Assembly (NCBI GenBank): GCA_963969395.1
Contig: OZ017801.1
Coordinates: 8,933,611 to 8,997,610, forward strand
Length of the DNA: 64,000 nucleotides
Direction: 5' to 3'
DNA from: Pseudoscleropodium purum
Taxonomy: Eukaryota > Streptophyta > Bryopsida > Hypnales > Brachytheciaceae
The position numbers and the translations under genes are program-made. Position 1 is the first letter of the stretch. Every line of letters starts with the position of its first letter. Shown here piece after piece: positions 20,896 through 34,399 of the stretch. Below the pieces are notes generated by a model. That model was not told the DNA's origin and did no database searches. It saw only the letters and a program-made list of their open reading frames with translations.

Positions 20896-23800
20896 TTCTC
20901 AATTACTTGTAAAAGTTATTAGCAATTTAGGATTTTATAGCATCTAAGTGTTACCTTCTACTTTATGAATTTTTCTAAAGATTAATATTAAAGTTTTTTT
21001 GGTAAACTTTATTTCATTCTATTTTCAATCCATTTTCCAAAATATTATCTACAACACACATATTATGGGACATACTTATTTTATTTTAAAATGCGTTCAA
21101 ATGTAAAATTTCACTTTTGGGAAGGTTTAGAAAAAACTACATTTTGAAGTTTATGCACATTGAATTTATAGTAGGTAAGATTTATATTCTATAGTTTAAA
21201 GAAGATGTACTTGAGTAAATTAAATAAGGGATCCTATAGTTGGATTTGTTAAAAAATAAAAATAGATGAAGATTTTTAGCCGTGAAGGATTAAGAGTATG
21301 TTGAAGTGATTTTAATTTGGCCTCAAAACACCAAGAGTCCTCTACATCTTAAACTCTTAGAGATATAGAAAGAATTGCACTTTTGTTCATTCATTTATGT
21401 ACTTAATTGTTAAATTTTGAATTTAGCAAGTACTTTATGAATCCTAAGCAACTATAGGGCTCATACACCACACAAATGGATTAGACATTTTTTTTTTACC
21501 CTAAATGCCCAAGGCACTATATTATAGTGCATACTAAAATTTGAAGCTCAAAAAATCTTATCTAGACACTATTTTGGATATATTTTTATTTAGCTAAATA
21601 TCCTTTAAAGCCTATTTAATAAAGCATCAAAAATCCAATTTCAAAAGAAATTTTTGATGATTTTTTTATTGAATAATTTGTTCAATGGTGTCTATTTTAA
21701 ATCATTATGATTTTTTCGTATCAGATGCTTTTGGATATGAAATTCAAATGCATTGAATCTTGAAGAAAAACACACATTGGAAACTCATCTAAAAAAATTG
21801 TACAATAGACTCTCAAAAGCTTGTAAGTTGATTTTGGTCATGCAGCTTATGTAATGACCTCAATTTTAGACTTGTCTTGAAAAATGGGAATTGTAAGATT
21901 TCAAATCACTTTCACATTTTCAATATACACTTCATTAAACTTTATACTCTTTCAATCTACAAGTTATAATGTATGGATTTTTTTATAAGATTTATAAAAT
22001 GCCTTGTTTGAATTTGTATAACTATAATTTTTTCTTTAAATGATAAAATTTATCAAAACATGCATATTTTGTTTAGTTTTGAGCAAACTCTAAAAAGCTC
22101 TGAAAAAGGCTTGGCATTTATGATTAAGCCTTTCTTAATAAAAAGTAAGAAAATTATTACTTTAGGCATTGTAAGACATAAAATACATGTCATGAAGGAT
22201 TAAGAAAAATAAGAAAATTTCTATTTATTATGTTTTCACATAAATATGAAGTTAGGGATTGTTAGTTGCTATTTGAAGTTGACTTAATTATTCAAGGTAT
22301 ATGTCCAAATTTCAAGGTTCATTTTTTAAGATCTAAATTTGTTTTAAGAAGCTTTTAAAAATATAAGAATGTAGTTTATGAATTTAGCAATAAAAATTTA
22401 TAAATAAATTCATAATTACATTCTTTATAATAAAAGAAGTGTTTCTAATCATTTAAATTAAGAACAATTTGCATTTATAATTGCCTTATGGCTTGTTACA
22501 ATTTTGGAATCAATCATGCACAAATCAATCTTTGAGAAATTCTAGATTAATGAACCATTGAAGTATAGAATTGTCACATAATAGTTATATTTTGTTATGA
22601 AAAATTGTCCTCCATTCATTGTTTTTTTAATTTATATTCTAAATTGCATATCAATTTTGATTTCACTTTTTATATTTCAGAATGACAATTTTGAGTTGCC
22701 ATGATTGTATACATTCTAATACATTGATTTGTCCACTCTCTAATTTGAGGTTTTAACCCCATTCTTGCAATTCCAAGTTGTAAAATAGGTACAAAACTTT
22801 TTGGCACAACTTGAGGTACCAAAACACATTCACACTTCTTTTTTGCTTGTAGATGTAGAGGTAGCACCAAAACTACAATATATAGGACATGTATGAAATG
22901 GTTCAATCTATATCAAAATCACATATCAAACTTTTTTCAATCAATTATATTAAAGCTAATTAAATTTAGTTCAATGGTGATAGCTAATCTTGTGATTTTT
23001 CCATAAAATTTGTTAATAAATAAAAGAATGACTTAAGAAAAGTTTAAGAATTTGACATAGGAATTCAATTTCAACACCCAAATGTTGAATGAGACCTTCA
23101 CATACAATATAATTGTGACAATTTTTCAAGGTTTTTATACATTGATATATACAATATTAATTAGAGTTATCACAACATTGTGAAAGCCCAATAGTTATCT
23201 TATAAGTCATAGTATGTTGCTCTTTATTTAGACCTTCTTTCAATAATTATTCTAAATTGAAATGAAATTGAGTTTAGTGGTATTCATTATTTTGGAAAAT
23301 CCAAGAAAGTCTATTTGTAGACAATCTAATGACATGTACAATTATTTTTTCTCTGAATTAGAATTTTTGTCCCACCTTTGTAATTTTGACTTCATAATAT
23401 TTATTTCAATCCTATATTATAATGGACGCATTCAAAGGGATTTGAGGCTAACGGAAGCTTGTTTCTAGCTTGATCCCTTTGTTGGTTCCTGCATAGTGAA
23501 GGAATGAAGGAATGTCTTGTTGTCAGAAAAATAAATAATTAATTCTTAAAATAAATAAAAATTTGAAATTTAAAAAAAATTCTTTTTTTGAAATTCTTTT
23601 TTTTATATGACACAATGGGGGCTCAATCATGTCATACTACTGTAGTAATATAGTTCTCTTGTTCCTCACAACTTATAAACTCATGGGCTTTTGTTGGCGC
23701 CAAATCCCTTCTAATGAGTTTGTGAAAACCATTTAGATAAATAAGCTATATAACCATTATTGATTCACTTTCATTGGTTTGGGAGGTTGTGTTTGCCTAG

Positions 23801-24650
23801 TGCATTTGAGTAGATAGTCACTTGACTATCCAACTACAATAGAACAATTACACCATGAGAGCTAAATAGTTTAGAAAAATATTCTAAAAGGGATATGTGT
23901 CAAATTTTGGTTGGTAATCAAAATTTTTTAGGTTGATTTCATTTTGGGAATCTTTCATATCTAAAAATTTGAGAATCTCTCATATGTAAATTTTTTGGAA
24001 TTTCTTGTATCTAAATTTTCTTGGAATTTTAATACATTCATTTCTAGAATCTTAATTTTGACAAAGAACATGGAATTACAAAATTTGCACTCATATTTAC
24101 ATTTGTATTTGTATACATAATTATCATATTTGTATTTGTACTTATACCTTCTTTTGAAGGGAGTCTTTCATTTTTTTAGTAGGTGGTTTTATTGAGTAGG
24201 GCAGTCTAGTGTTACTGAAGGAATAAGAAGGTGACACTTATAAGCTATAGAGCAAAACATTTTAGATAGGTTTATTTTTCCATGACGGGGCAAAAAAATG
24301 TTCATTCCTTTATAGGATAGAATGAATCCCAAATTGTGGCTAATGTAGGATGTTTTACCACAACCCAATCCTAGATAAGAATCAATCTATCAAGGAAAAA
24401 TTTGTCAAATCTTAGAAATCTCCAAAATCATAAGGTTGAGTGTTGCTTTTGGATGAAGTTTACCAAAGACAATACTTCAAAATTGCATAACTTATTCACA
24501 TTGCATGCAATTAGTACATGCTAAATTGCATTGAAATCCTCTTTTAGCGGCCAATAAGACCCAATAGAAGTCATTTATGTTTAATACTACCGTAATAATA
24601 ATTATGCTAAGTTGTAATTACTGAAGATTATAGGTGCGCATGACGTAAGT
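20896..24650. other. AT-rich intergenic stretch
   Basis: No supported gene. A possible decayed TIR element lies between about 21500 (TACCCTAAATGCCCAAGG) and 22130 (GGCTTGGCATTTATGATT). The rest shows nothing I can name. Confidence 0.45.
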
Positions 24651-24955
24651 TCCCAGTTCCCTTACTGCCTTTCTCGAAACGTCAATAATGATTCATGAGT
24701 CTTCGATTCAGCCCCAGCAAAGTCCGGGCGGCCCGGCCCACCATCTAATGGTTAACTCCCCGAAACAGGGGGCGAACCTGGCACCCTCCATCTTCTTCAT
24801 CTCGCACAGTAGACGAAGCCCAAGTCCAAGCAGAGCGCGCTGCGTCACGAAGCAGCTCCAGACCTTCAACAACAACAACAGATCGGCACCTTAGTGCAAG
24901 ATCTGTCTCGTCTGAGGGTTTTCTGGGATCCCCAAGACGGAGCTCATCGCTCAAA

Positions 24956-27900
24956 ATGCCGGTGGCGGCATCAGCCATCTACTTCCTCAACCTCCGGGGC
25001 GACGTGCTCATCAATCGCCTCTACCGGGATGACGTCGGGTAATTCTCTTCTCCCTTTTTCGTTTCTTTGTTAGGGTTAGGGTTAAGTCTTCCGTCGTATT
25101 ACGTGATGGAGTTGGAGTTTGATGTTTGCAGAGGCAATATGGTGGACGCATTTCGCACGCACATCATGCAGACGAAAGATCTGGGCACTTGTCCTGTGCG
25201 GCAAATCGGAGGGTGCTCGTTTCTGTATATGCGCATCAGCAATGTCTACATTGTTACTGTCGTGAGTAGCAATGCCAATGCGGCTTGCGCCTTCAAGTTT
25301 ATTGTCGAGGTATGGTTGGGCGGCAGGAGCTGTGAATTCGGTGGTTTCATTTAGATCTTGCCGTTTCTGGTATGTGACTTTTTTGGGAAGCAGTTTTTGG
25401 TTAAGGCGAATGCAACAGGGGAAACTGGCTGAGGTATACCGAAAAGTGGACTTAATGGGGGCTACACTGGAATTTACGACATGTTTTACATTTTGGTGTA
25501 CTACTTTCTTTGAATGTTTTTCTAGTTTATTAAGGGTTAAACTATATATGGCTCTATGCTAACCCATTTTATTTTCATAATTATATTTCTAATTCAAACT
25601 TATAGCTTAAAGTGAAAAAGTTTAGTAGAGTAAGTTTGGCCTACAGTAATCGCACTTTTGGGTGTAGTATATTGAAATTTTAAATTGGCAGTAGTAGCAA
25701 GGAGAGATGCATAACCGAAGATACTCCAATTCAAGTTAATTTTGAATTTTGAGTTGCAAGGTTTTGATCTTTATGGTGAAGAGGTTGGAGTACTGCAGTT
25801 TGAATTTCTGAGTGTGAGTTTGAATTACTGAGTAATTAGGCCTGGTTTTGTTCGTAGGATTTCGGCCAGAGGACTCGTTACCCAAGGCTTTAGAGTACAG
25901 CAGCTCAGTCGTCTGTTTGAAGGAGCATATTGTGCATAATTGGAGTGAGTTGACTTTGAATGGTTGGTATCAGGCAGTTGCTCTTTTCAAGTCTTATTTC
26001 GGAGGTGCGTTTGATGAAGATGCGATCAGGAACAACTTTGTCCTCATCTACGAGCTTCTTGATGGTGCGGGAATTGTAATTTTGGAAAAGATTGTAATTG
26101 TCTTTGGGTCTGATTAATTATTGTAGAAAACATTTGAACGAAGTATGTGCGAGGGGCTCTTACACTGCACTGGCCGACCCAACTAATTAGGAATCCTATA
26201 AAATCATTCTTTCTTTTATATGTGTTCCGGTGTTTTGTTCAATCTTGACTTTACAGTAGTTCAAGTAACAAGAATGAGTGAGCATGAGAGGTGGCACTTA
26301 TGTGGCTATATTGTGGCATACTAAAAGCATTTTAGAGAAGAAAACATCTTTGAGGTGGATCGGACACTTGCTGCCTTATTGCATCAGAAGGTGCCATGAA
26401 TTTCATGGATTATTTGAAGCTTATTATCTCAGCCCTGACAGCAAATAATGTTGCTCATTTTGTTGGTTTAAATTTTGTTGGCTAAAAATCGATCACGTTA
26501 GTTTGACCTGTGCAATCTACGGTGACCCTAAATTTCCCAACGTTTTAAGATATGTCGCTCTATTTCCAGCTACTTTAAGGACCATAACATGTGTTGGAAA
26601 TATCACCATATTGTACCTGCTCTAGCATGCGATAGCGGTTGCAGTTAATTTCTGGAGTATCTTGTTAGTGTATATGCCTTATGTGTTTTCGATATCATTG
26701 GCGCAGAAATTATGGACTTTGGGTACCCTCAAAACTTGTCTCCAGAGATTCTGAAGCTTTACATTACCCAAGAAGGCGTTCGTTCTCCATTTTCATCAAA
26801 GGTAACAGAAATTTTATTACTTTCCCTGCAGACCTTTGCAGTTGTTTCGTGGAAGATATATATTTGGTCTATGTGCCTGGTATCTTGCCCTGGTGACAGC
26901 GGATTGTGTATATTTTTTACCTTTCTGCTGAGTTTGTTTGAGTGTTCCTTTCAAGATGTTCTCAGGTGGCCAACACCTGCGTACTTTGTTGTATTATTGC
27001 AGGCTATAGACAACAGACCCGCAGTGAATGCTACACTTCAAGTTACAGGAGCTGTGGGTTGGAGACGAGAAGGTCTTGTGTACAAGAAAAACGAGGTATG
27101 GACGGTCCTCGACGAGAATGTTTCTCTCTTTCGGAGGGGATTTTAGATCAAAATTATGCTGCATTGTATAGACTGCATGAAGGGCTGCAATCTGATTCCA
27201 CGTGGTACTTAGCTTGTGAACTTTTGATTGTGCAGGTCTTTCTGGACATTGTGGAAAGTGTCAACCTCCTCATGTCTCAGAAGGGTGAGTGTTTTGGGTT
27301 TTCAGACTCTCTGTTCAATACTTGTTTAATGACATTTTCCTTCGTAGAGTTCAGGTTGATAGTTTACATCAGTGTCTTTCTCAATGCGGAGGTTTGACGA
27401 GACATGACTGGTGACTGCTTTTTAAGTGCTAGTTGCAATGCTAACATCTTTTTAATTTTCTTCTGGAAAGCTTCTTCATTTCGAACAAATGTTGAATCCT
27501 CTGTGCATAGCTTGGTTGCTGAATGACATGTTTGTCCAATCATCTGATTTTGCAGGAACTACTCTGCGGTGTGATGTAACTGGCAAAATTTTAATGAAGT
27601 GCTTCCTTTCGGGGATGCCGGACCTAAAGCTCGGGCTCAATGATAAAATTGGATTGGAAAAAGAAGCTCAAGCTAAGGCTCGGCCATCAAGAAGGTTGAT
27701 TGCGCATCTGCACTTTTGTAAATGAAGTCTTAGTTCTGCAAATCAGATCTCTAATTTCCTATAAGGACTTGAATTGCTTGGATTCACAAGGCGTATGTTA
27801 CTAAGCCCTGTGTATTCTCGAATTTGACAGCGGGAAGACTATTGAACTTGATGATGTCACATTCCATCAGTGTGTCAATCTTACAAGATTTAATGCTGAG

Positions 27901-29721
27901 AAGACAGTCAGTTTTGTTCCACCCGATGGAGAATTTGAGCTCATGAAGTACGTTACTTAGCTGCGTGCTTATTGCTTGAAATGAATTGTTTTCATTCCAT
28001 TTTCTAGTTTCATCCTACATCTTTTTGGGTGTTAGATATGGAGGAGACTGAATTCTTCTATGCGCTTTTTTCTGTCTAACATCGCCGATTAAGCTATCAA
28101 CATTGTCTGGATGCACAGGTATCGGATCACAGAGGGTATTAATCTACCTTTCCGGGTGCTGCCTAGCATCAAGGAGTTGGGTCGAACCCGAATGGAGGTC
28201 AACGTCAAGGTAAGCTATTTACAAAATATTGTGCCCTTAGGTTGTATATACTTTGTACAATCAGTTTCAGAGTTTCTCTCAGGTAATAGGCATTGTTCAG
28301 AGCGTTTATCTTGGCGTTTCAATATGTGGCAAAAAATATTGGAACAGGTCAAGAGTGTTTTTGGGGCCAAAATGTTTGCACTTGGAGTTATGGTGAAGGT
28401 GCCAGTTCCCAAGCACACAGCGAAGGCTACTTTCCAGGTGACCTCTGGAAGAGCCAAGTATAATGCAGCAACTGACTGCTTAATATGGAAGTAAGCAACT
28501 TTTCTTCTTGGTTGAATTAAGTCTGCTCGGAAAGATTTTCTTCCAAATAGTATCTTGTGGTTGTAACACATTCCAGCCACTGGTCTGATTCAGTTGTGTC
28601 GTTGGGATTGTCTACTGCGTGCAGGGTGAGAAAATTTCCCGGACAAACAGAATTGACAATGAGTGCTGAAGTGGAGCTGATATCCACGATGGTTGAAAAG
28701 AAGTCATGGACCAGACCACCCATTCAGATGGAGTTTCAGGTTTGAGACTACCTTTGTAGTTTTGCCCCTAAATGCCCAAGCTACAAATAGAAGTTCACTT
28801 TGGAGCTCATAGCAAATTATAGTAACTTCCAAGACGTATATCTATCATTAAAAATGTATAATATGATTTCTTATTCCTATTGGTACATTTTGTTATCTTC
28901 CTTAACCCCTAAACGCCTCAATCCTTTTTCGATTTTCTGCACATTTTGGCTTATATCTTTTTACAGAAATATTATTTACTGCTATTTCAAGAAATTGGTC
29001 ATTAAGGAAGGTTTTCTCTTCAAAATTTAAGTATTTGATTGGATGAATGAAAAGTTTGCTACACTGTACAACGCCTAGAAGCGCTCTGTTCATCGTCCAG
29101 AATATGGACGCCTGGAGCGCTTCAGGGTTAAAGCTTTCTATAGATATGGATGCGGCCTCTTTGGGCCATTTGGTCTTTGGGGAATTAAATACTTCTTGTC
29201 TAGGGGTGCAACAGAATTTGATTTCTACAACCGTTTGGAAGTCAATGCTTAAAAAGAAATGATCCATACGTTTTAGTTTGTAAAAAAATCATAGAAAAAT
29301 ACAAAGCAATTTAGAAGCATTTAAATTTCATATATGTCCTGGGCATTCAGGGGTGATGACATAGTCAAAGAGATCCTTGATTTATTTTCAGTTGTCAGAG
29401 GTAGGGTCTTACCCTGAGCACTATTCTATTATTGTAGACAGGATCATACGTAATGGATGGCAGGATTCTGAAGTTGTGTTTTGGTTCTTTGTCACAGGTT
29501 CCCATGTTCACTGCTTCTGGCCTTCGAGTTCGCTTTTTGAAGGTGAGTTTCTTATTTCTTGTCTAACAATTCCTGACGTAATATTTGCTTACAGAGTTTG
29601 CGAGGAACTTGCTCACTTAAATGTTTATTTTGTATTTCAGGTATGGGAGAAAAGTGGTTACAGCACTGTTGAATGGGTTCGCTACATTACTAGGGCTGGT
29701 TCATATGAAATACGGTGCTGA
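24956..29721 (+). CDS. AP2M: AP-2 complex subunit mu (clathrin adaptor medium chain)
   Basis: Medium subunit of the AP-2 adaptor at the plasma membrane; it binds Tyr-based sorting signals and couples cargo to clathrin in endocytosis. Thirteen exons with GT..AG borders and consistent phases: 24956-25038, 25132-25309, 25974-26064, 26707-26801, 27003-27095, 27236-27284, 27556-27694, 27831-27947, 28119-28209, 28348-28490, 28625-28739, 29498-29542, 29641-29721. The start [16 protein letters not shown] opens the N-terminal longin-like domain. [18 protein letters not shown] leads into the linker, and the mu-homology domain runs from about [15 protein letters not shown] to the end SYEIRC. The order and wording match Arabidopsis AP2M almost throughout; the linker reads [13 protein letters not shown] where I recall PKDKPVPNATLQ. 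It appears intact and single-copy here. Intron 11 is long and carries nested TIR elements. Confidence 0.97.
25070..25085 (+). promoter_or_regulatory. Telomere-like repeat in AP2M intron 1
   Basis: TTAGGGTTAGGGTTAAG lies about 30 bp into intron 1. It is an interstitial telo-box-like motif in a position (first intron near the start) where such elements occur in plant housekeeping genes. No function is proven. Confidence 0.3.
28765..29353. mobile_element. TIR element(s) nested in AP2M intron 11
   Basis: The outer termini CCCCTAAATGCCCAAG and its near-complement CTGGGCATTCAGGGG bound ~590 bp. Inside, TTAACCCCTAAACGCC at 28902 pairs with GCGCTTCAGGGTTAA ending at 29131, suggesting a ~230-bp second element inside the first. 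No transposase is seen. Both resemble the TTAA-type elements elsewhere in the window. Confidence 0.5.
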
Positions 29722-29739
29722 TACTTACCATTTGACTTG

Positions 29740-30130
29740 ACTTGTAGATGATTAGAAGTAGGAATCATAGCTGGTTGGTGCAACTTTTTTTTTCTTTTTT
29801 TTTCCATCGCTGGAATGTACTGCAGGATATTAGGTTGTGCATTTCCAAGCGTGTAGTTCGGCCCATAGATTCTGGGTCTTCATATGTATTGGTAGGTCCA
29901 TCCTACAGTAGCTTATCCAAGAGTCGAATGGGTTTAGCGCCTCCTCATTCACTATTTTAAATGAGACTGCTAAATTTGGTCCCATTGGCAGCACTGTATC
30001 TTCTTCATATGCACGATCCAGTATAGATATTATTGGCCACATGATTTTCTTTCTCCAAAGCAATAATAAATCCTCGATGGAACTTTCTGATTTGATGCAA
30101 ACTTTGAAAAAGTTGCCAACCCTCTATGTC
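29740..30130 (+). repeat. AP2M 3' flank, duplicated at 42185-42680
   Basis: Shares with 42185-42680 the ordered blocks GATGATTAGAAGTAGGA, GGGTCTTCATATGTATT, CCTATCCAAGAGT-like, AAATGAGACTGC and CAAAGCAATAATAAATCC, with indels between. It starts within 30 bp of the AP2M stop codon, so it probably includes the 3' UTR. Confidence 0.65.
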
Positions 30131-31019
30131 ACAACAAATCCGAGTTTTGTACCATACCTCTTTAGGCATTTAAAGGGTTAATATTGGTCTCATATGCATT
30201 TTGTGGATTTATTAGTATTTTTGAAATGAAAGGAAGTCAACTTGTTTGCAGTGATGACAAACATTGATCCTAATTGGTGGTTTTTTGGGCAATGGATTGT
30301 TCAAAGATCATATAATTTTTTTTAAGGTAATATTTGATAAGAGATTCCCTCTTTTTTATGGATGGAATTGTTGAATAGCTACAAAATCTTAGGAAAACAT
30401 TGTTCATTTATGGATGAATGTAGGCAATTTTAGATGAAGATATATATATTTTTTCATCCATGATTCTTATATTTCATCTATATTAGTGTATAAATAGTTC
30501 TATGCCTCCATTTAGATATTGCTTTTTGTAGTGTTTAGAAATATTGACAATAAACAACATTGATCCTAATTCATATTTATTTTTGAGAGGAAGTCCATAT
30601 CCTCTTAGGTTGTTAGAAACTTATTGCACTAGGAAAAAACTGGATTATGTGCAATGATATGGAAAGATTTTGGTATATTGAAGCACATGGCTAAGTCTAT
30701 ATCTAGTGAATTTCAAGAAAGATTAAGGTTTTTTTTTCAATTTGGACATCTTAGGTAGCACATGGAAGATGTTTGGCAATGAAGAATCAACTAAACATTA
30801 TTGCTTGGAAGTCTACATCGTGAAATAAAGGAAAGATCTTAATTTATTATTCAAATTATATTCACTTGGCCCCATCTAAGTGGTGTGAATTACTTACGTC
30901 TATTATAGTATTATGGTATGGTTTTGTTTTGTTTTCAACAATTCAATGATAGATCTAAGCAAGTGAATATAATGGCTTCTTTTGACTCTTTTTTAATATA
31001 ATTTCAAAAAGTATGATGT
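30131..31019. other. AT-rich intergenic stretch
   Basis: No gene or structured repeat recognised. Confidence 0.45.
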
Positions 31020-31687
31020 TTAACCCCTAAAGCATTAAGCATGATTTTATGTCATTTTCCACTTCTAGGTAGACCTTGCCTAGTGTAATGTTTTTTCGAG
31101 TTTTTTGAAAATTTTACTGGAAGTGTATTTCATTGCTAGTTTGATGGCTAAAAAATTTTACAACAATATAAGTTATGGTTAAAAAGTAATGATTCAAAAA
31201 GATTTAAAAAAAAAAAATAGGGATAGTTTTGAACAACCGTGATATATAGGTCCAATTATTCTGAATTTTTTTTTAGATACTGTAAACAAGCTTGTTAACA
31301 TAATTTAAGAACTTAAATTGAAAGGCATATGAACCTATGATTTTGACTTACAAGCCTTTCAAATTTCCAAGGCTCGTATGCCTTTCAACTTTTGGAATTA
31401 TACTAAGAAGCTTGTTGAGAATATCTATAAAAAATTTCGGAACAATTGGATCTATATATCATGATTGTTCAAAACTACCCCAATTTTTTTTAAATCCTTT
31501 AAAAGTATAACTTTTTAACCATGACTTGTATTGTTGTAAAATTTTCTAGCCATCAAGCTAGCAATGAAATACTCTTCACGTACAGTCTTCAAAAAAACTC
31601 CAAAAAAACATTACATCAAGCAAGGTCTACCTAGAAGTGGAAAATTCCATGAAATCATGCTTCAAGACTTTAGGGGTTTAGGGTTAA
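31020..31687. mobile_element. Long foldback element (~670 bp)
   Basis: Two arms of roughly 300 bp are inverted copies of each other at an estimated 80-90% identity, meeting near 31355. For example, TTTTACAACAATATAAGT..ATGGTTAAAAAGT on the left returns as its complement on the right. The ends read TTAACCCCTAAAG and CTTTAGGGGTTTAGGGTTAA. A transcript across it would fold into a long hairpin. No ORF. Confidence 0.8.
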
Positions 31688-32064
31688 AAGGAGAGTGAAA
31701 CCAAGTAGTCTAAAACCTACATAACATTATTTATTCAATAAGGTTGGAAGTTCTTCAAAGAACAATCCAAATGGTAAATACATAGTCTTTATCAAGTATT
31801 GAAAACCTAACAATCAATTTAAGAATGAAGAAGAAATCAATGTTGACAAATTTATACACCTACAAAGAAATCAAAGAGAAGATTTGACAATGTGTTGGGC
31901 AATATTGTCATCCTTGTCCATACATGAATAGACATACATTATATTTTTTTTGGAATGCATTCAAATGACATCGTTATTCCAATATTGATTTGGGTTTAAG
32001 ACTTATTTACTCTCAAACAAAGTTATGAGAAACATCGCTTGTCTTCTACAGTACTTCGTAGCAA
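31688..32064. other. Intergenic, 3' side of the dirigent gene
   Basis: No coding signal. It presumably includes the 3' UTR of the dirigent gene on the minus strand. Confidence 0.4.
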
Positions 32065-33286
32065 TTATGCCTTGGTGAGATAGAGGTCCCATTTGTAGAC
32101 AAGGTAAATAGGAGGGGGTCCAGTTGTTTGTGAAATTTGGTGAGAAATCCCATAGCCAGAGTATCCCCGCAAAGCACCCGTACATCCAGAGACAACCAAT
32201 TCCCATGGGCTTGTGGCAGAAAAGAGGATACCAAGAATATTGATGTAGGAGCCATTGTAGATGGAAGCATCCGTAAAGACATGATGATGCACCAATTGCA
32301 CACGAGTTCCTTGGCCACCCGTGGTTGTTGGGTTCACTACCCCGGTGACTGTTCCTGTGATCCTGCCTAGAAGAGTGCTATTCATCTCGGGTCCGGCCCT
32401 CATCATGCTGTCATAAGCAATGAAGCTCCCCCATGCCCCACCCACTAAACACAAGAATATATCCAAAGTCAATACAATACTCCACATATTTGCATGATCC
32501 TTCTCAATGGCCATCATGAGGACATTTGTAAAATAAAATACCCTAAATAAGCATTTATTTGAACATGGCTCCTATTATGAAATTGCTTAAGTTACTGTGG
32601 AGTCTTCATGCAAGCCAAAAGAGGATTTAGATTGAACATTAATTGCATCAATTGAAATTTCGAATTGTAATACATGCATTCATGTTAGAATACACCAGCC
32701 TAATGAATAAATCCAGAGTGTGTTGCAATGTTCTTCAAATTCCTTAGTGAAAAATACCAATTGTTTCATTTGAACAGAACAGTATGGAATCACCAAAAAG
32801 AAGAAGAAGAAGAAGAATGGATCAATTGTCACCTTCAATGCTGGGTGGAGGGGTTCCTGCAGCTGGCAACCATGTTGTATTGGGGCCTCCTCGAATCTCA
32901 TGTGTGTAATGAGTGAGGTGGAGATGGTCTTTTGCTGTACGATCAAAAACACGGTAATCGTGAAAAATCAATTTGTATAACGGACTTCACAAATGGTAGA
33001 CTGTTTGATTCCACAAAACCATTTTTCGAAGAAAAATTCGCCTGTTGCATAGTGTTGGTGGAAACTTGGTTCTCATTAAGTGACAAGTTGAAATTCTTAA
33101 GAGTTTCTAAGCTGAGTTGAGTTGAGTCTAGCTAGATATAATTTGGCAAGTTTCATTCTTTTACTTTTGCTCAAATGCGATGAAGCTAGATCCACAAGTG
33201 GGGAGCTTACCCGCAACCAGTGTCTGCAGGGTGCAAATCCATGCCAGAATGTGAAAGGTGACAGTGAAGATGGAGAGTGATCCCAT
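32065..33286 (-). CDS. Dirigent protein, secreted
   Basis: Dirigent proteins steer stereoselective coupling of phenoxy radicals in lignan-type phenolic metabolism in the cell wall. Three exons, 33211-33286, 32833-32934 and 32065-32444, join in phase to exactly 186 codons (185 aa), the usual family size. The N-terminus MGSLSIFTVTFHILAWICTL is a signal peptide. Exon 2 holds HLTHYTHEIRGGPNTTWLP, the family's HD-x-GPN region with Thr-His-Glu in place of the common MHD. Exon 3 carries WGSFIAYDSMMRAGPEMNST, LLGRITGTVTG, VFTDASIYNGSYINILG and WELVVSGCTGALRGYSGYG, in the order of the family. GT..AG borders are clean and no stop interrupts it. A broken piece of intron 1/exon 2 recurs at 38520-38750. 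The substrate cannot be inferred. Confidence 0.93.
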
Positions 33287-34399
33287 GGTGGCAGAGCGAC
33301 TAATTGGTACCTGCACATATCCATTGTGTGACTATTTGTTAGTGCTTGAGAGGGTAATTTATAAATTGCTTCTGGTTTTAATTTCAAGTGAAAAGACTAC
33401 TTTCGAAAAGGCAGGATCACCAAACAGCTGAAATCCAACTGAGCTGAAAAGCATCCTCTTAAGATAGGCAAGCAAGCAAGCAGCAGCTAGCTACGGCAAG
33501 AGTTACTTTTGTATCCCATTCTGTTCTCAGTCAGTGACCAAAACACATATAATCCCAGTGACCAATAAAAGTAGATTATTATCCAGTAAATGGGCAATGG
33601 AAGCAAAAAAAACAATCGCAATCCAGCGTATATTAGCAATTACAACGGTTCAAAATGTGGAAATCGAGCACTCCAAACTTAAGATGTGTGCTTGGCACTC
33701 CAAATTGTGCGCGAATGACACTCATTCTGCATGCAAGTGAAGTCGAACACTCAAAACGCAAAGTCTCTCAGTGACATGTTTCTCACTAAGCTGCGCAGAT
33801 GCTTGAATGAGCGATGCGGAGATGAAGTAGCTGGAGCGAGAGGCATGTGCACACACACACACACACACTGGATTACTGATTAGACGGGCAAACAGACCCC
33901 GACATTGACTGTAGTTCGAGATAAGATAGAACTTTATTTGGCACTCGTGTGAATGACAAGTTGCAGGTTCTCCTGATCGTAGGAGATAGGGTAGGGTACC
34001 TTTAAGTAAAAGGACTTGTCGGTTTGTAGTAATTGCAGGACCAGAAGTCAATGTATTCATACGGATTCTGGGAACAAAAATTTATTATTACAGAACTCAA
34101 AATGTCAGAACTCTGCTCAAAAACCAACACATTCTACAGGTGTGCTTTACGTTAAGTTATACAAAAAAAGTCTCACTTTCCCCAGAGTTAGAAGTACGGA
34201 GTACTAAACTACAATCCGAGACTTCAGGAGAATGCCGAATTGCCCGCATGTTCGATTCCAACAGTGATAAGCTATCTGTGTTTGCCCTCCCCACCAGGCC
34301 ACTTGAGGCTACTGTAGTGCGCCTTGTGTTCTTTGATTTTGCAATGAAATCTCCGTTTCATTTGTTTCAAAAAAACCCAAAACCCTCGCTCATCCTGGT
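33287..34399. other. Intergenic with a (CA)n microsatellite
   Basis: Promoter side of the dirigent gene. A (CA) run of about 9 units lies at 33850-33868. No gene recognised. Confidence 0.45.
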
